Shown piece by piece: positions 33,855 through 42,294 of a stretch of 64,000 nucleotides of DNA (positions within the stretch are counted from its first letter, which is position 1; every line of letters starts with the position of its first letter). This stretch comes from JADLFV01 sp964471555 (GTDB lineage: Bacteria > Planctomycetota > Phycisphaerae > Phycisphaerales > Phycisphaeraceae). The notes under the pieces are model-generated. The model was given only the letters and a program-made list of their open reading frames with translations. It did no database searches and had not been told where the DNA came from. The stretch lies in contig CAYYGM010000002.1 of NCBI GenBank assembly GCA_964471555.1, positions 36,793-100,792 of the forward strand. Reading direction: 5' to 3'. Made by a program: the position numbers and the translations under genes.

Positions 33855-34097
33855 ATGAAGGTAATGGGACGCAAGGCCAAAACCTACGTGGTCAGTGACG
33901 GCGAACTGGTCCTGCATCTGCAGGAGGCCGGGGACGGCTGGTTTGCCGTCAGCACGCCGCTGGACCCGCATGTCCACACGCAGGCGAAGTCCATCCCCGA
34001 AGCCTTCGAGATGGCCCGCGATGCGATGGAAGCATTGCGCCAAGCCCGAGCCAAATACATCAAGCAGATCGAAGCGGCCATGTCCAAGTCCGCTTAA
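33855..34097 (+). CDS. hicB: HicB-family antitoxin
   Basis: 80 residues: KTYVVSDGELVLHLQEAGDG followed by WFAVSTPLDPHVHTQAKSIP and EAFEMARDAMEALRQARAKY, the partial RNase-H-like HicB domain of the version often paired with HicA. It lacks the additional C-terminal DNA-binding domain seen in longer HicB proteins. Its stop codon shares TTAA with the stop of the convergent hicA gene (34094-34097). In most HicAB modules both genes run the same way with hicA first. Here they face each other, so regulation by autorepression of a single promoter is not possible in the usual form. Confidence 0.78.
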   Translation: MKVMGRKAKTYVVSDGELVLHLQEAGDGWFAVSTPLDPHVHTQAKSIPEAFEMARDAMEALRQARAKYIKQIEAAMSKSA

Positions 34098-34285
34098 CGC
34101 TTGGGCCTCGGCACATTCAATCCCTCACAAAGGGACCTTGCGGTGAAATCATTGATTTCGCTGTGGCGCGGAATAGCTTCCTGGTCGCCGGTGGACGGGT
34201 TGACCCAGATATCGTGTCTGCCCCCGGCGTGATGAAAGCGGCAGCCATTCCGGCGAAGGTGTTTTTCGAGGTCGCGGCGCTTCAT
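34094..34285 (-). CDS. hicA: HicA-family toxin
   Basis: 63 residues from the ATG at 34285: MKRRDLEKHLRRNGCRFHHA, GGRHDIWVNPSTGDQEAIPR, HSEINDFTARSLCEGLNVPR. HicA is a small dsRBD-fold mRNA interferase with a conserved His in the GGRH segment. An upstream in-frame start at 34369 would add 28 residues in a stretch without family character, so 34285 is preferred. It converges on hicB with overlapping stops. Toxic mRNA cleavage with HicB as antidote is the family role; activity here is unknown. Confidence 0.78.
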   Translation of the reverse strand: MKRRDLEKHLRRNGCRFHHAGGRHDIWVNPSTGDQEAIPRHSEINDFTARSLCEGLNVPRPKR

Positions 34286-34390
34286 AGCATTGTTTCCAAT
34301 TCTACTGGTCCCACAGACACTCGCCGAATACCGCCTTACGGCACCGGAAGCTGGTGCCTTCACCGGCAACTAGACTACAATCCACGCCCC

Positions 34391-35206
34391 ATGCTTACGC
34401 ATCGCATCATTCCGTGCCTCGATGTCCACGGCGGCCGGGTGGTTAAGGGTGTCAACTTCGTCAATCTGCAGGATGCCGGCGATCCGGTCGATATTGCCCG
34501 GGCTTACGACCAGGCCGGGGCCGATGAGCTGGTCTTCCTGGACATCACCGCCAGCCACGAAAAGCGCGACATCATGCTGGACGTGGTGCGGCAGGTGGCT
34601 GAGCAATGCTTCATGCCCTTCACCGTCGGCGGCGGCATTCGCACGATCACGGATGTGACGCGGCTGATTCAGGCCGGGGCCGAGAAGGTGAGCATCAACA
34701 CCGCCGCGGTGGTGACGCCCGACATCATCGCCCAGACCGCCCGCCGCTTCGGCTCCTGCGCCACGGTGGTGAACATCGATCCCAAGCGCGTGCCCCCGGA
34801 AGATTTCAAGGCCAGAACCGGGCGTGATCCCGAGGTGCTCAGCAAGGACGGCAGGGTCTTCGAGGTCCATACTCACGGCGGACGCACCCCCACCGGCCTG
34901 GAAGCGGTGGCCTATGCCCGGCACGTGGTCGAATTGGGAGCCGGCGAGATCGTGCTGACCAGCATGGATGCTGACGGCACCAAGGACGGCTACGACATCG
35001 AAATCACCAAACTGATCGCCGACGTGGTGGATGTGCCGGTGGTGGCCTCCGGCGGTTGCGGCAGCCCGCAGCACATGGTGGACGTGCTCAAGCAGACCCG
35101 GGCCGACGCGGTGCTGGCCGCCAGCATCTTCCACTACGGCCAGTACAGCATCGCCCAGACCAAGCAGGTGATGGCCGAGGCGGGCCTGCCCATGCGGTTG
35201 ACATGA
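34391..35206 (+). CDS. hisF: Imidazole glycerol phosphate synthase cyclase subunit
   Basis: Cyclase half of the HisF-HisH complex: makes imidazole glycerol phosphate and AICAR from PRFAR and ammonia, linking histidine and purine synthesis. The 271-residue TIM barrel has LTHRIIPCLDVHGGRVVKGV at the start, VFLDITASHEKR (Asp), GGGIRTITDVTRLIQAGAEKVS, the catalytic GGRTPTGLEAVAYARHV block with GEIVLTSMDADGTKDGYD, and VVASGGCGS. The start is the ATG at 34391; the frame is open further upstream but without family residues. HisH is not beside it, so histidine genes are dispersed. Confidence 0.95.
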   Translation: MLTHRIIPCLDVHGGRVVKGVNFVNLQDAGDPVDIARAYDQAGADELVFLDITASHEKRDIMLDVVRQVAEQCFMPFTVGGGIRTITDVTRLIQAGAEKVSINTAAVVTPDIIAQTARRFGSCATVVNIDPKRVPPEDFKARTGRDPEVLSKDGRVFEVHTHGGRTPTGLEAVAYARHVVELGAGEIVLTSMDADGTKDGYDIEITKLIADVVDVPVVASGGCGSPQHMVDVLKQTRADAVLAASIFHYGQYSIAQTKQVMAEAGLPMRLT

Positions 35207-35303
35207 CGGAACCCTGGCGGCGGGCGGTGAACGGGGATCAGCTTGCCCGATCGTGCGGATTCACCGTACAATGCCGGGCGGTTCCAAAGGTGGGAATATC
35301 AAG

Positions 35304-35921
35304 ATGATGCGAAAACACACCCTGCTCGGTTGCACGATGTTGTTGGCAGTCCTGGCCTGGCAAAATGCCGCGCCGGCCTTCGAGGAGGCGGGGGCGGTGC
35401 CCAGGGGCTGGCAGCTTGAGTTCACGCACGATCAGCCGCGCACGATTGCCGTCACCTTGCCCGACGGCTCGGTCCGCTGGTTCTGGTACATGGCCTACAA
35501 GGTCACCAACAACACCGGCGAAGATCGCCTGTTCATCCCCGAGTTCACCATCGCCACCGATGCCGGCGACATCATCACCGCCGGCCAGAACGTGCCCGCC
35601 GCGGTCTACCCGGCTGTGGCCAACAAGCTCAACAACACGCTGCTGGAAAGCCCGTCGCACATCGTGGGCAAGATCCTGCAGGGCCCCGACTATGCCCGCG
35701 AGTCGGTCGCCATCTGGCCCGTGCCCGGGCACGACGTGGATGAGATGTCCATTTTCATCGGCGGCGCCAGCGGTGAAACCGCCACGGTCAAGAACCCCAT
35801 GACCGGCGAAGACGTGCTCGTCCGCCGCAGCCGCATGATCACCTACGCCACCCCCGGCACCGTGATCAACCCCGAAGATCAGCCCGTCAAGCTGCTGGCT
35901 GAAACCGACGTGATGCGGTAA
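35304..35921 (+). CDS. Secreted protein of unknown function
   Basis: 205 residues from the ATG at 35304 (AAGGTGGGAA upstream). A signal peptide (LLGCTMLLAVLAWQNAAPAF) with a possible lipobox cysteine precedes a beta-rich body: WQLEFTHDQPRTIAVTLPDG, FWYMAYKVTNNTGEDRLFIP, EFTIATDAGDIITAGQNVPA and ENPMT-like acidic blocks. I have seen proteins of this shape in Phycisphaerae, where YMAYKVTNNTG is a conserved strand, but no function is known to me. It follows hisF by about 100 nt, on the same strand. Confidence 0.65.
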   Translation: MMRKHTLLGCTMLLAVLAWQNAAPAFEEAGAVPRGWQLEFTHDQPRTIAVTLPDGSVRWFWYMAYKVTNNTGEDRLFIPEFTIATDAGDIITAGQNVPAAVYPAVANKLNNTLLESPSHIVGKILQGPDYARESVAIWPVPGHDVDEMSIFIGGASGETATVKNPMTGEDVLVRRSRMITYATPGTVINPEDQPVKLLAETDVMR

Positions 35922-35943
35922 GGGCAACGACCGGCGCACGCCA

Positions 35944-37398
35944 TCACCAGTGAACTTCGGCTGAGATATCCGCAAAATTGTCTTTGTGATCTTTTTCTGC
36001 GCCGCCATCGGCCTGGATGTAGGCTGCGGTCCCATCTTCGGAACAGATGTACACCAAGGCTTTGCCGGTGCGGGGATTGAGCGGCACTGCGTCGAGAAAC
36101 TCCGGCACCAGTTCATCCAACGCTGGCGGCAGGCGGCCATGCTGCAGCCGGTAGCGGGCGACAGCGGTGGCTGCGCGCTGAGTCTGGCGGTGCGTCTCAA
36201 CGCGGCTCACCGATCGCAAAAAACCGGCTACGCTGTGCAACTGTGTCAGGGCCATGCCGTCGGCGACGGCCTGAGTATAAGCAGCGGTTTGCAGCATCTC
36301 ATCCGATGCCGGCTTTCCGTGGCGGGATAGTTGACGCATGTGGTCGCGAATGTTCCCTGCGTCGGCGTCGAGCAACTCGGCGACAGTGTGCGGATCGTAG
36401 CGGGCCAACTGTTCCAAAACCCGATCCACGTCGGCGTTGATTCGTTGCACCGCCAGGGCCGGATCAAAAAGGTCGGACCGCGCCCATTCGATCAATGCGC
36501 CGACACTCGGGGTGAAGCTGGGAGAAATGATCAGGCCAACCTCCCGGGGAACAAACTCATCCAGTCCGGCGCACTCGACCAACTCCAGGGCCTTGAGCCG
36601 TTCGCAGTGATCGATTGCCTCGGCCAGATCAATCGGTGGTAACGCATCCAGGTCGTCCGCCATCTGCTTCAGAAACCCGGCATCCGATACCGCCCCATCG
36701 CGCACGGTTTGCAGCACCGCTAAGAACTGCGACCGGATCGAAACGCCCACCTGTCGTCCCAGCAACGTCGGCTCGCGGCTCATGTGGTTCGACAACTTCC
36801 TGATGAGCTGCGCATCGCGATAAGCTTCGGACAGATCGTTATTAGCCACGTCGCGATAGGCGCGTATCTGCCAGGTGCGGGCAATGGTGCGATTCCAGCC
36901 AAGGTGTGGCAACAACGCTTCATTCAGCCACGGACGCTGATCATCGGCTATCACCAGCGGCGCGTAGTAGACGGGGCGATCCATGGCTGCGGCGACAAAC
37001 TCCAATGCACCATCCTGCCCGTAGAGCCAGGTCGATAGCTGCGGCAACTGGGCGGCGGTCCATGGACCTTGCAGGGCGATGGCTTCCTGATGGGCGATGC
37101 TCTGGCGGTCCTGTGGGTTGATGTGGCGGATGTGCTGAAAAAACGGCTCGTAGGTCACATGGATGATCCGCGATGTGTCGAGCCCCAAGGCCTCGACCAT
37201 CCGCGCCGCGTAGATCGCCTGTCCCCAGTCAATGGGCTGGCTCAGCAACAGCCCAACAAAGGCGTTGTCCTCGGGTGCGGGCCTCGGCCCGAGATGCTGG
37301 TTGGCCAAGGCAACGTAATCCGTCCGCTGCTGGGCGGATGTCGAACCGGCCCACAATGCCATAACAAACCCAACAGCCACGATGGCGATGCGTGACAT
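35944..37398 (-). CDS. Secreted helical protein of unknown function
   Basis: 484 residues with a signal peptide (IAIVAVGFVMALWAGSTSAQ). The body is almost wholly helical (DYVALANQHLGPRPAPEDNA, DWGQAIYAARMVEALGLDTS, LAEAIDHCERLKALELVECA) and ends with a block common in planctomycete secreted proteins: YRLQHGRLPPALDELVPEFL and AVPLNPRTGKALVYICSEDG. That last block resembles the C-terminal segment that follows helical domains in many hypothetical proteins of this phylum. No catalytic motif is visible. Confidence 0.65.
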   Translation of the reverse strand: MSRIAIVAVGFVMALWAGSTSAQQRTDYVALANQHLGPRPAPEDNAFVGLLLSQPIDWGQAIYAARMVEALGLDTSRIIHVTYEPFFQHIRHINPQDRQSIAHQEAIALQGPWTAAQLPQLSTWLYGQDGALEFVAAAMDRPVYYAPLVIADDQRPWLNEALLPHLGWNRTIARTWQIRAYRDVANNDLSEAYRDAQLIRKLSNHMSREPTLLGRQVGVSIRSQFLAVLQTVRDGAVSDAGFLKQMADDLDALPPIDLAEAIDHCERLKALELVECAGLDEFVPREVGLIISPSFTPSVGALIEWARSDLFDPALAVQRINADVDRVLEQLARYDPHTVAELLDADAGNIRDHMRQLSRHGKPASDEMLQTAAYTQAVADGMALTQLHSVAGFLRSVSRVETHRQTQRAATAVARYRLQHGRLPPALDELVPEFLDAVPLNPRTGKALVYICSEDGTAAYIQADGGAEKDHKDNFADISAEVHW

Positions 37399-37460
37399 GA
37401 TGACGCCTCCGGATGGATAGTGCTGTTACGAGCGATCCGCCGGGGCGGTTCGCGGGCTGT

Positions 37461-38336
37461 TTACCGCTTTTCCGCGACAAGCACACGCGGCAGCGCTTCA
37501 TGGTCGGCCAACACATGCGCCTCGTGCAAACCAGCTTCGGCTGCAAGTTTCACCACCTTCTCCGCGTGCACGGCCGCAATCTCCAGCACCAGTTGGCCCG
37601 GCGTGTCCAGCACTTCCACTGCGCCCGCGATCAACGGGCGGATGTAGTCCAGGCCGTCCACTCCGCCACGTAAGGCCAGCGTCGGCTCATAATCCTTGAC
37701 GTTGGGCTCCACTTGTTCCCATTCAACATCCGGGATGTAGGGCGGATTGCTGCACAGATAACGCACTCTGCCTTTGTAGCGCTCCAGCACCGGCTCCAGC
37801 AGATTCCCGGCGGCAAACTCGACGCGGTCGGCCACCTTGTGAAGCTCCGCATTTCGCTTCGCCACCGCCAACGCGGCTTCGCTGATGTCGCTGGCGTACA
37901 CCGTGCTGCCCTCGATGTGTTTGGCCAGTGACACAGCGATGATGCCGCTGCCGGTGCCGACGTCGGCGATCAGCGGCTCGCGGAAGCCGGGCGTGATGCG
38001 AGCGTGCTGAATGACGTGCTCGACCAGTGTCTCCGTGCTCGGACGCGGCACCAGGACGTCGGGCGAAACTTCGAACATCATTGAAAAAAACGACGTCCGG
38101 CCCACCAGGTAATCGACCGGCTCGTGTTTGGCTGCCCGCTCGACCAGTTCACGAAAGGCGGCCCGCTCCAGGTCGCTGGCCGGGCGATCGGGGTCCATGT
38201 ACAGGCGCAGGCGATCGACCTCCAGCACGTGGGCCAGCAGCATCTCGGCGGAAAGGCGCGGCGAGTCGATGCCCTTGCGCTGGAAATGCTCGGCTGTCCA
38301 TGCCAGCAGGCGGCGGGTGGTCCAGGTGTCAGCCAT
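37461..38336 (-). CDS. prmC: Peptide chain release factor N5-glutamine methyltransferase
   Basis: Methylates the GGQ glutamine of RF1/RF2, which speeds release. 291 residues: an N-terminal helical domain (RRLLAWTAEHFQRKGIDSPR, AEMLLAHVLEVDRLRLYMDP), the SAM loop IADVGTGSGIIAVSLAKH near 122-138, and the signature YLCSNPPYIPDVEWEQVEPN near 192 with the catalytic NPPY. The RF1 gene (prfA), often directly upstream, is not adjacent. It is divergent from a glycosyltransferase with only 26 nt between starts, containing an 18-bp palindrome. Confidence 0.95.
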   Translation of the reverse strand: MADTWTTRRLLAWTAEHFQRKGIDSPRLSAEMLLAHVLEVDRLRLYMDPDRPASDLERAAFRELVERAAKHEPVDYLVGRTSFFSMMFEVSPDVLVPRPSTETLVEHVIQHARITPGFREPLIADVGTGSGIIAVSLAKHIEGSTVYASDISEAALAVAKRNAELHKVADRVEFAAGNLLEPVLERYKGRVRYLCSNPPYIPDVEWEQVEPNVKDYEPTLALRGGVDGLDYIRPLIAGAVEVLDTPGQLVLEIAAVHAEKVVKLAAEAGLHEAHVLADHEALPRVLVAEKR

Positions 38337-38341
38337 GGTGT

Positions 38342-38359
38342 AAACAGTTTAGACTGTTT
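38342..38359. promoter_or_regulatory. Palindrome between divergent prmC and glycosyltransferase starts
   Basis: AAACAGTTTAGACTGTTT: 7-bp arms AAACAGT and ACTGTTT around TTAG. It fills most of the 26-nt gap between two divergent start codons and could be an operator. I cannot name the regulator. Confidence 0.35.
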
Positions 38360-38362
38360 GCC

Positions 38363-39454
38363 ATGCAGGTTGCCCTTTTGGCCAATGTCGCCTGGCTGGA
38401 TGAGGAGTTATTGACGTTCAAAGCCCTGCTGGTGGGGCTGCTGGACGAGAATGTCGGGGCGGTCAAGCTGGTGCCGGAAACCATCTCGCCTGAAGAGCTG
38501 GGCATGATGGGTCAGCGGCTGACCTGGCGGCCGACACGCTGGGCATGGCTCAACCAGCGAAGGTTGATGGCCCTGGCGGGCAAGACGCAGGAGATGGAGG
38601 TCGATCTGATCCACGCCCTGGACGGTCGCATGTGGCGGGCGGCGCGAATGCTGGCGGAGCAGTTGGATTTGCCGGTGATCTATCAGGCCAACAGCCAGAT
38701 GGACCTGAAGCTGATCGAGCCGACGCTGAGCGATACGACCGTGCCGCGTCTGGCTTTCACCGCCACCACCGCCCCGCTGTCCGAGGCGATGCGTCCCTTG
38801 ATCGGCGACGACGACATTGAACTGGCCACCATCGCACCCGGCGTACACGGCGCGGGCGATCGGCCGCGGCAGCGCGATCCGGGCCAGCCGCTGTGCGCCA
38901 TCGTCAGCGGCGGCGATCGCTTCGACACCTACTACCACAGCCTGCTGCACGGGCTGGCCCAGTATGTGCAGCAACACCCCCAGGCCATGTTCTTCATCGA
39001 CGGCCAGGGCGACAATCAGCATCACCTGTGGCGCGCCGCCAGCCGCATCGGTCTGGCGCCCAACATCTCGATGATTCCCCGGCGACTGGGGCATCGCGAG
39101 TTGCTGTTGCGGGCGGACCTGTTGATTCACCCGCAGCCGCAGGGCAAGAGCCGCACGTTCACCCTGCAGGCGATGGCCCACGGGCTGCCCGTGATGGCGG
39201 TCGCTGATCCCTGGCTCGATTACCTGATCGACGGCCGCACTGCATGGGTGATGAACAACCCCACGCCGGATGATTATTTTCGCAGGCTGATGGACATCAC
39301 CGCCGACCCGTCCGCCGGCCGACACCTCGGCGAGTCCGCGCAGCACTGGGTCCGCCACGAACGATTGGCCAGCGACATGGTCGCTCGCCACGTCAGCCTG
39401 TACCGCGCCACCTGCGGCGAAGCGATTGAATTTCCGGGGCAGGACAACACTTAA
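38363..39454 (+). CDS. Glycosyltransferase, GT4-like
   Basis: 363 residues from the ATG at 38363. A GT-B fold is indicated by MQVALLANVAWLDEELLTFK at the start, DLIHALDGRMWRAARMLAEQ, and in the C-terminal half FIDGQGDNQHHLWRAASRIG, RADLLIHPQPQGKSRTFTLQ with AMAHGLPVMAVADPWLDYLI and NNPTPDDYFRRLMDI. The E-x7-E motif of classical GT4 enzymes is replaced by HPQPQGKSRTFTLQ, so donor use may differ. It is isolated from the other polysaccharide genes and followed 13 nt later by panC. Confidence 0.78.
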   Translation: MQVALLANVAWLDEELLTFKALLVGLLDENVGAVKLVPETISPEELGMMGQRLTWRPTRWAWLNQRRLMALAGKTQEMEVDLIHALDGRMWRAARMLAEQLDLPVIYQANSQMDLKLIEPTLSDTTVPRLAFTATTAPLSEAMRPLIGDDDIELATIAPGVHGAGDRPRQRDPGQPLCAIVSGGDRFDTYYHSLLHGLAQYVQQHPQAMFFIDGQGDNQHHLWRAASRIGLAPNISMIPRRLGHRELLLRADLLIHPQPQGKSRTFTLQAMAHGLPVMAVADPWLDYLIDGRTAWVMNNPTPDDYFRRLMDITADPSAGRHLGESAQHWVRHERLASDMVARHVSLYRATCGEAIEFPGQDNT

Positions 39455-39467
39455 ACAAACCAACATC

Positions 39468-40316
39468 ATGCAGGTGATCACCACTGTTTCCGAACTTCGC
39501 GCCGCGCGGGCCAGTCTCCGCGGCGATGTCGCGCTGGTGCCCACCATGGGCGCTCTGCATGCCGGCCATGCGGCCCTGATCGAACACGCCCAAACGCTGG
39601 CGCCCAACGTGATGGTCAGCATCTTCGTCAACCCCACGCAGTTCGCCCCGCACGAGGACTTCGATCGCTATCCGCGCCCGATTGAGCAGGATCTGACCCT
39701 TTGCCGCAAGCTGGGCGTGCAGATCGTGTTCAACCCCACGCCCGAACAGATGTATCCGCCGCAGCGCATCGCAACGCAATTGACGGTGCCTGCGCTTGTC
39801 GCTGATCTGGAGGGCGCGTGTCGGCCGGGCCACTTCGACGGCGTCTGCCGCGTGTGTTGCAAGCTGTTCAATATCTGTCAGCCGCAGGTGGCGGTGTTCG
39901 GGCGCAAGGATTACCAGCAGTTGCGCGTGATCAGCGCCATGGTGGAGGATCTGGACCTGCCGCTGCGCATTGAGCCGATGGACACGGTGCGCGAGGAGGA
40001 CGGTTTAGCCATGTCCAGCCGCAATCGCTACCTGGACGCCGAGCAGCGCCCGCGGGCGGTGGGACTGTACAAGGCGCTATGCCAGGCCCGGGCCATGGTC
40101 GAGCAGGCCGAGGAAACCGATCCCGCCGCGGTGGAGGAGGCGATGCGCCATGTGCTGCAGACGCATCAGTTGGAGATTGAATACGCTGTGCTGCGTCATC
40201 CGCTGACTCTGCGCCCACTGGATGTGATCGATCCGTCACTGACCAGCGGCGTGGTGGCACTGATCGCGGCGCGGCTGGGAGCAACGCGGTTGATTGACAA
40301 CATGTTGTTGGGGTAA
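39468..40316 (+). CDS. panC: Pantothenate synthetase
   Basis: ATP-dependent condensation of pantoate with beta-alanine, the last step of vitamin B5 synthesis. 282 residues from the ATG at 39468. ATP-binding HIGH-type motif PTMGALHAGHAAL is near residue 24-36, FVNPTQFAPHEDFDRYPR near 56, FGRKDYQQ near 145 and MSSRNRYL near 182 (the KMSKS counterpart). It is downstream of the glycosyltransferase by 13 nt and may be cotranscribed; panB/panD are not here. Confidence 0.95.
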   Translation: MQVITTVSELRAARASLRGDVALVPTMGALHAGHAALIEHAQTLAPNVMVSIFVNPTQFAPHEDFDRYPRPIEQDLTLCRKLGVQIVFNPTPEQMYPPQRIATQLTVPALVADLEGACRPGHFDGVCRVCCKLFNICQPQVAVFGRKDYQQLRVISAMVEDLDLPLRIEPMDTVREEDGLAMSSRNRYLDAEQRPRAVGLYKALCQARAMVEQAEETDPAAVEEAMRHVLQTHQLEIEYAVLRHPLTLRPLDVIDPSLTSGVVALIAARLGATRLIDNMLLG

Positions 40317-40370
40317 GGGGAGAAAGCGCGGCCCCCCGACCCTGGCTGGAATTACGACCCACACAAATCG

Positions 40371-41000
40371 CTATTGCGACTCTTGCTCTTTCTGTTCCGC
40401 CTCCTGAGCCGGCGCTTCGGGTTGTCTTACCACGCGCGGCGGTGCTGCTACCGATGGATCGAGCACCATCGGATTGCCGTAACCCAGGATCGGCGGCGGC
40501 ATCTCGGTGCCGGCTGTGTTCAACGGACTGCCGATGCGCGGGTCCAGGCGATAGTCCAATCGCGTGTCCAGTTCCGGATGGCGATCCATCGATGATCGCT
40601 GCACCGGATAGGTCAGATCGAACACAGCGCCCGGCGAGATCAACTCGACGTACGCCCCGTCACGCACCGGCTTCGTGTTCAGATTGAACAACGGCTTGCG
40701 TGGATTGCTGTCATCGACCACCACCAGATAGTCCGGCCGCGACACCCAGGCCCGCACGCCCGGCTGCTCGTAGATGTAACTTTGCGTGGCAGGGCGGCCG
40801 AACGGATCGAGCTGATAGGGGTCCAGCGGACGATACATGCTCACGCGATCGGAAAACACCCCGCCGCCCGGTTGCACCATGCGCTGGCTGACCGCCAACG
40901 GATCCAGGTCCTCGACGGTCTGGTCCACCGGGCGATAGTCCTGCCCCAGCACGGGGACGGCCGCCAAGACCAGCACCAGGATGCCTAAAAGCGTTCGCAT
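40371..41000 (-). CDS. Secreted protein of unknown function
   Basis: 209 residues from the ATG at 41000 with a signal peptide (TLLGILVLVLAAVPVLGQDY). The body is proline- and aspartate-rich (YRPLDPYQLDPFGRPATQSY, VWSRPDYLVVVDDSNPRKPL-like blocks) and ends in an A/E/Q-rich tail. It ends with TAG, evidence that TAG is a normal stop here. It is divergent from the GDSL esterase gene with 52 nt between them. Confidence 0.65.
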   Translation of the reverse strand: MRTLLGILVLVLAAVPVLGQDYRPVDQTVEDLDPLAVSQRMVQPGGGVFSDRVSMYRPLDPYQLDPFGRPATQSYIYEQPGVRAWVSRPDYLVVVDDSNPRKPLFNLNTKPVRDGAYVELISPGAVFDLTYPVQRSSMDRHPELDTRLDYRLDPRIGSPLNTAGTEMPPPILGYGNPMVLDPSVAAPPRVVRQPEAPAQEAEQKEQESQ

Positions 41001-41052
41001 CAGACATATTCTATCGGCCAGAGCCGAAGAGGCGGCTAAAATGGGTGCTGCC

Positions 41053-42294
41053 ATGAAAATACCCCTCCGCCCGGCCCTGACCGTGATTCTGCTCGTGCTG
41101 GCGGCCGCCCCCGTCCACGGGCAGGCCTTCAGCCGCATGGTCATCTTCGGCGACAGCCTCTCCGACACCGGTAACATCTACACCATTACAGACAACTGGC
41201 TCTATGGGTCCATCGGCGGTTTGTTGTTCCCTGATATGCCGTTGCCCTATCCGCCGTCGCCCTATTACAGCAAACGCTTCTCCAACGGACCCGTCTGGGT
41301 CGATTACCTGTCCCAGGATCTCGGCTTGTCCGGGCCGTCACACGATCTGCACAACGTCGTCTTCCCCACCACCGGCAACGGCTACAACTATGCCGTCGGC
41401 GGGGCACAGACCACCAACCCGGACAATTACCCCTACGTGGACATGGACAAGCAGCTCCCGCGCTACCTCAACAACCATACGCCCTCCGGCAGCGAGCTGT
41501 TCGTCATCCTTTGTGGGGCTAACAACATCAACAACGGCCAGACCGACGTGGCGTCAATCGTCAACGACCTGACCGGCTACATCACCACGCTCTACAACGC
41601 CGGGGCCCGCAACTTCCTGGTCTCCAACCTGCCGCGGCTGGGCCAGACCCCCGGCAACAAGGGCACCTCAAGCGAAGCGAGCAAAGACCAGGTCACGCTC
41701 AACTTCAATGCCGCCTACGCATCCGCCCTCGACTCGCTGCAAAGCTCGCTCAGCAGTGCCGAGTTCTATCGCATGGATTTCTACGGCCTGACTGAAGATC
41801 TGCTCGCCGATCCGTCCGCGCACGGGTTCAACAACATCACCGACCCGGCTTTCAATGAAGATACGTGGACCATCGACCCCAACTTCAACAACGATTACGC
41901 TTTCTGGGACGACATCCATCCCACAACAATGTTCCACGAATTGATCGCCGGCGCGGCAGTGGATGCGCTGGCCCGAGCCCTCTATGAACCCGGCGACGCC
42001 AACGGCGACGGCAAAGTGGATTTAAGCGACCTGCAAATCCTCGGCGACCACTGGCAGGCAACCAGCGCCACCTGGTCCAAAGGCGATTTCAACAACGACG
42101 GCCAGGTGAATCTGAGCGATCTGCAGGTTCTCGGCGACAAGTGGGGATTCGGCGTCGGCGCGGATCTTTCCTTCGACGATGCCCTGCAACTGGCCGGGTT
42201 GAACATTCCCGAACCGACCGCCCTGCTGCTGTTGACTTTCTGCGGCGCAATCCTTTGTGTCGGCCGCGGCTCTATCATGGTCGGGCATGAGTAA
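41053..42294 (+). CDS. Secreted GDSL esterase with dockerin and PEP-CTERM tail
   Basis: 413 residues from the ATG at 41053. Signal peptide LTVILLVLAAAPVHGQAF, then an SGNH/GDSL lipase-esterase domain: catalytic Ser in VIFGDSLSDTGNIYTI (block I), block III LFVILCGANNIN, and the catalytic Asp-His in FWDDIHPTTMFHEL. Two type I dockerin repeats follow, GDANGDGKVDLSDLQILGDH and GDFNNDGQVNLSDLQVLGDK, each a Ca-binding loop. The C-terminus IPEPTALLLLTFCGAILCVG is a PEP-CTERM tail. Dockerin plus exosortase tail in one protein suggests attachment to a surface scaffold. Its end overlaps the next gene by 8 nt. Confidence 0.88.
   Translation: MKIPLRPALTVILLVLAAAPVHGQAFSRMVIFGDSLSDTGNIYTITDNWLYGSIGGLLFPDMPLPYPPSPYYSKRFSNGPVWVDYLSQDLGLSGPSHDLHNVVFPTTGNGYNYAVGGAQTTNPDNYPYVDMDKQLPRYLNNHTPSGSELFVILCGANNINNGQTDVASIVNDLTGYITTLYNAGARNFLVSNLPRLGQTPGNKGTSSEASKDQVTLNFNAAYASALDSLQSSLSSAEFYRMDFYGLTEDLLADPSAHGFNNITDPAFNEDTWTIDPNFNNDYAFWDDIHPTTMFHELIAGAAVDALARALYEPGDANGDGKVDLSDLQILGDHWQATSATWSKGDFNNDGQVNLSDLQVLGDKWGFGVGADLSFDDALQLAGLNIPEPTALLLLTFCGAILCVGRGSIMVGHE

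Noticed and set aside
34163..34390. An extended N-terminus for HisF
   Set aside because: The frame is open, but the family begins at LTHRIIPCLDVHGG, so the ATG at 34391 is used.
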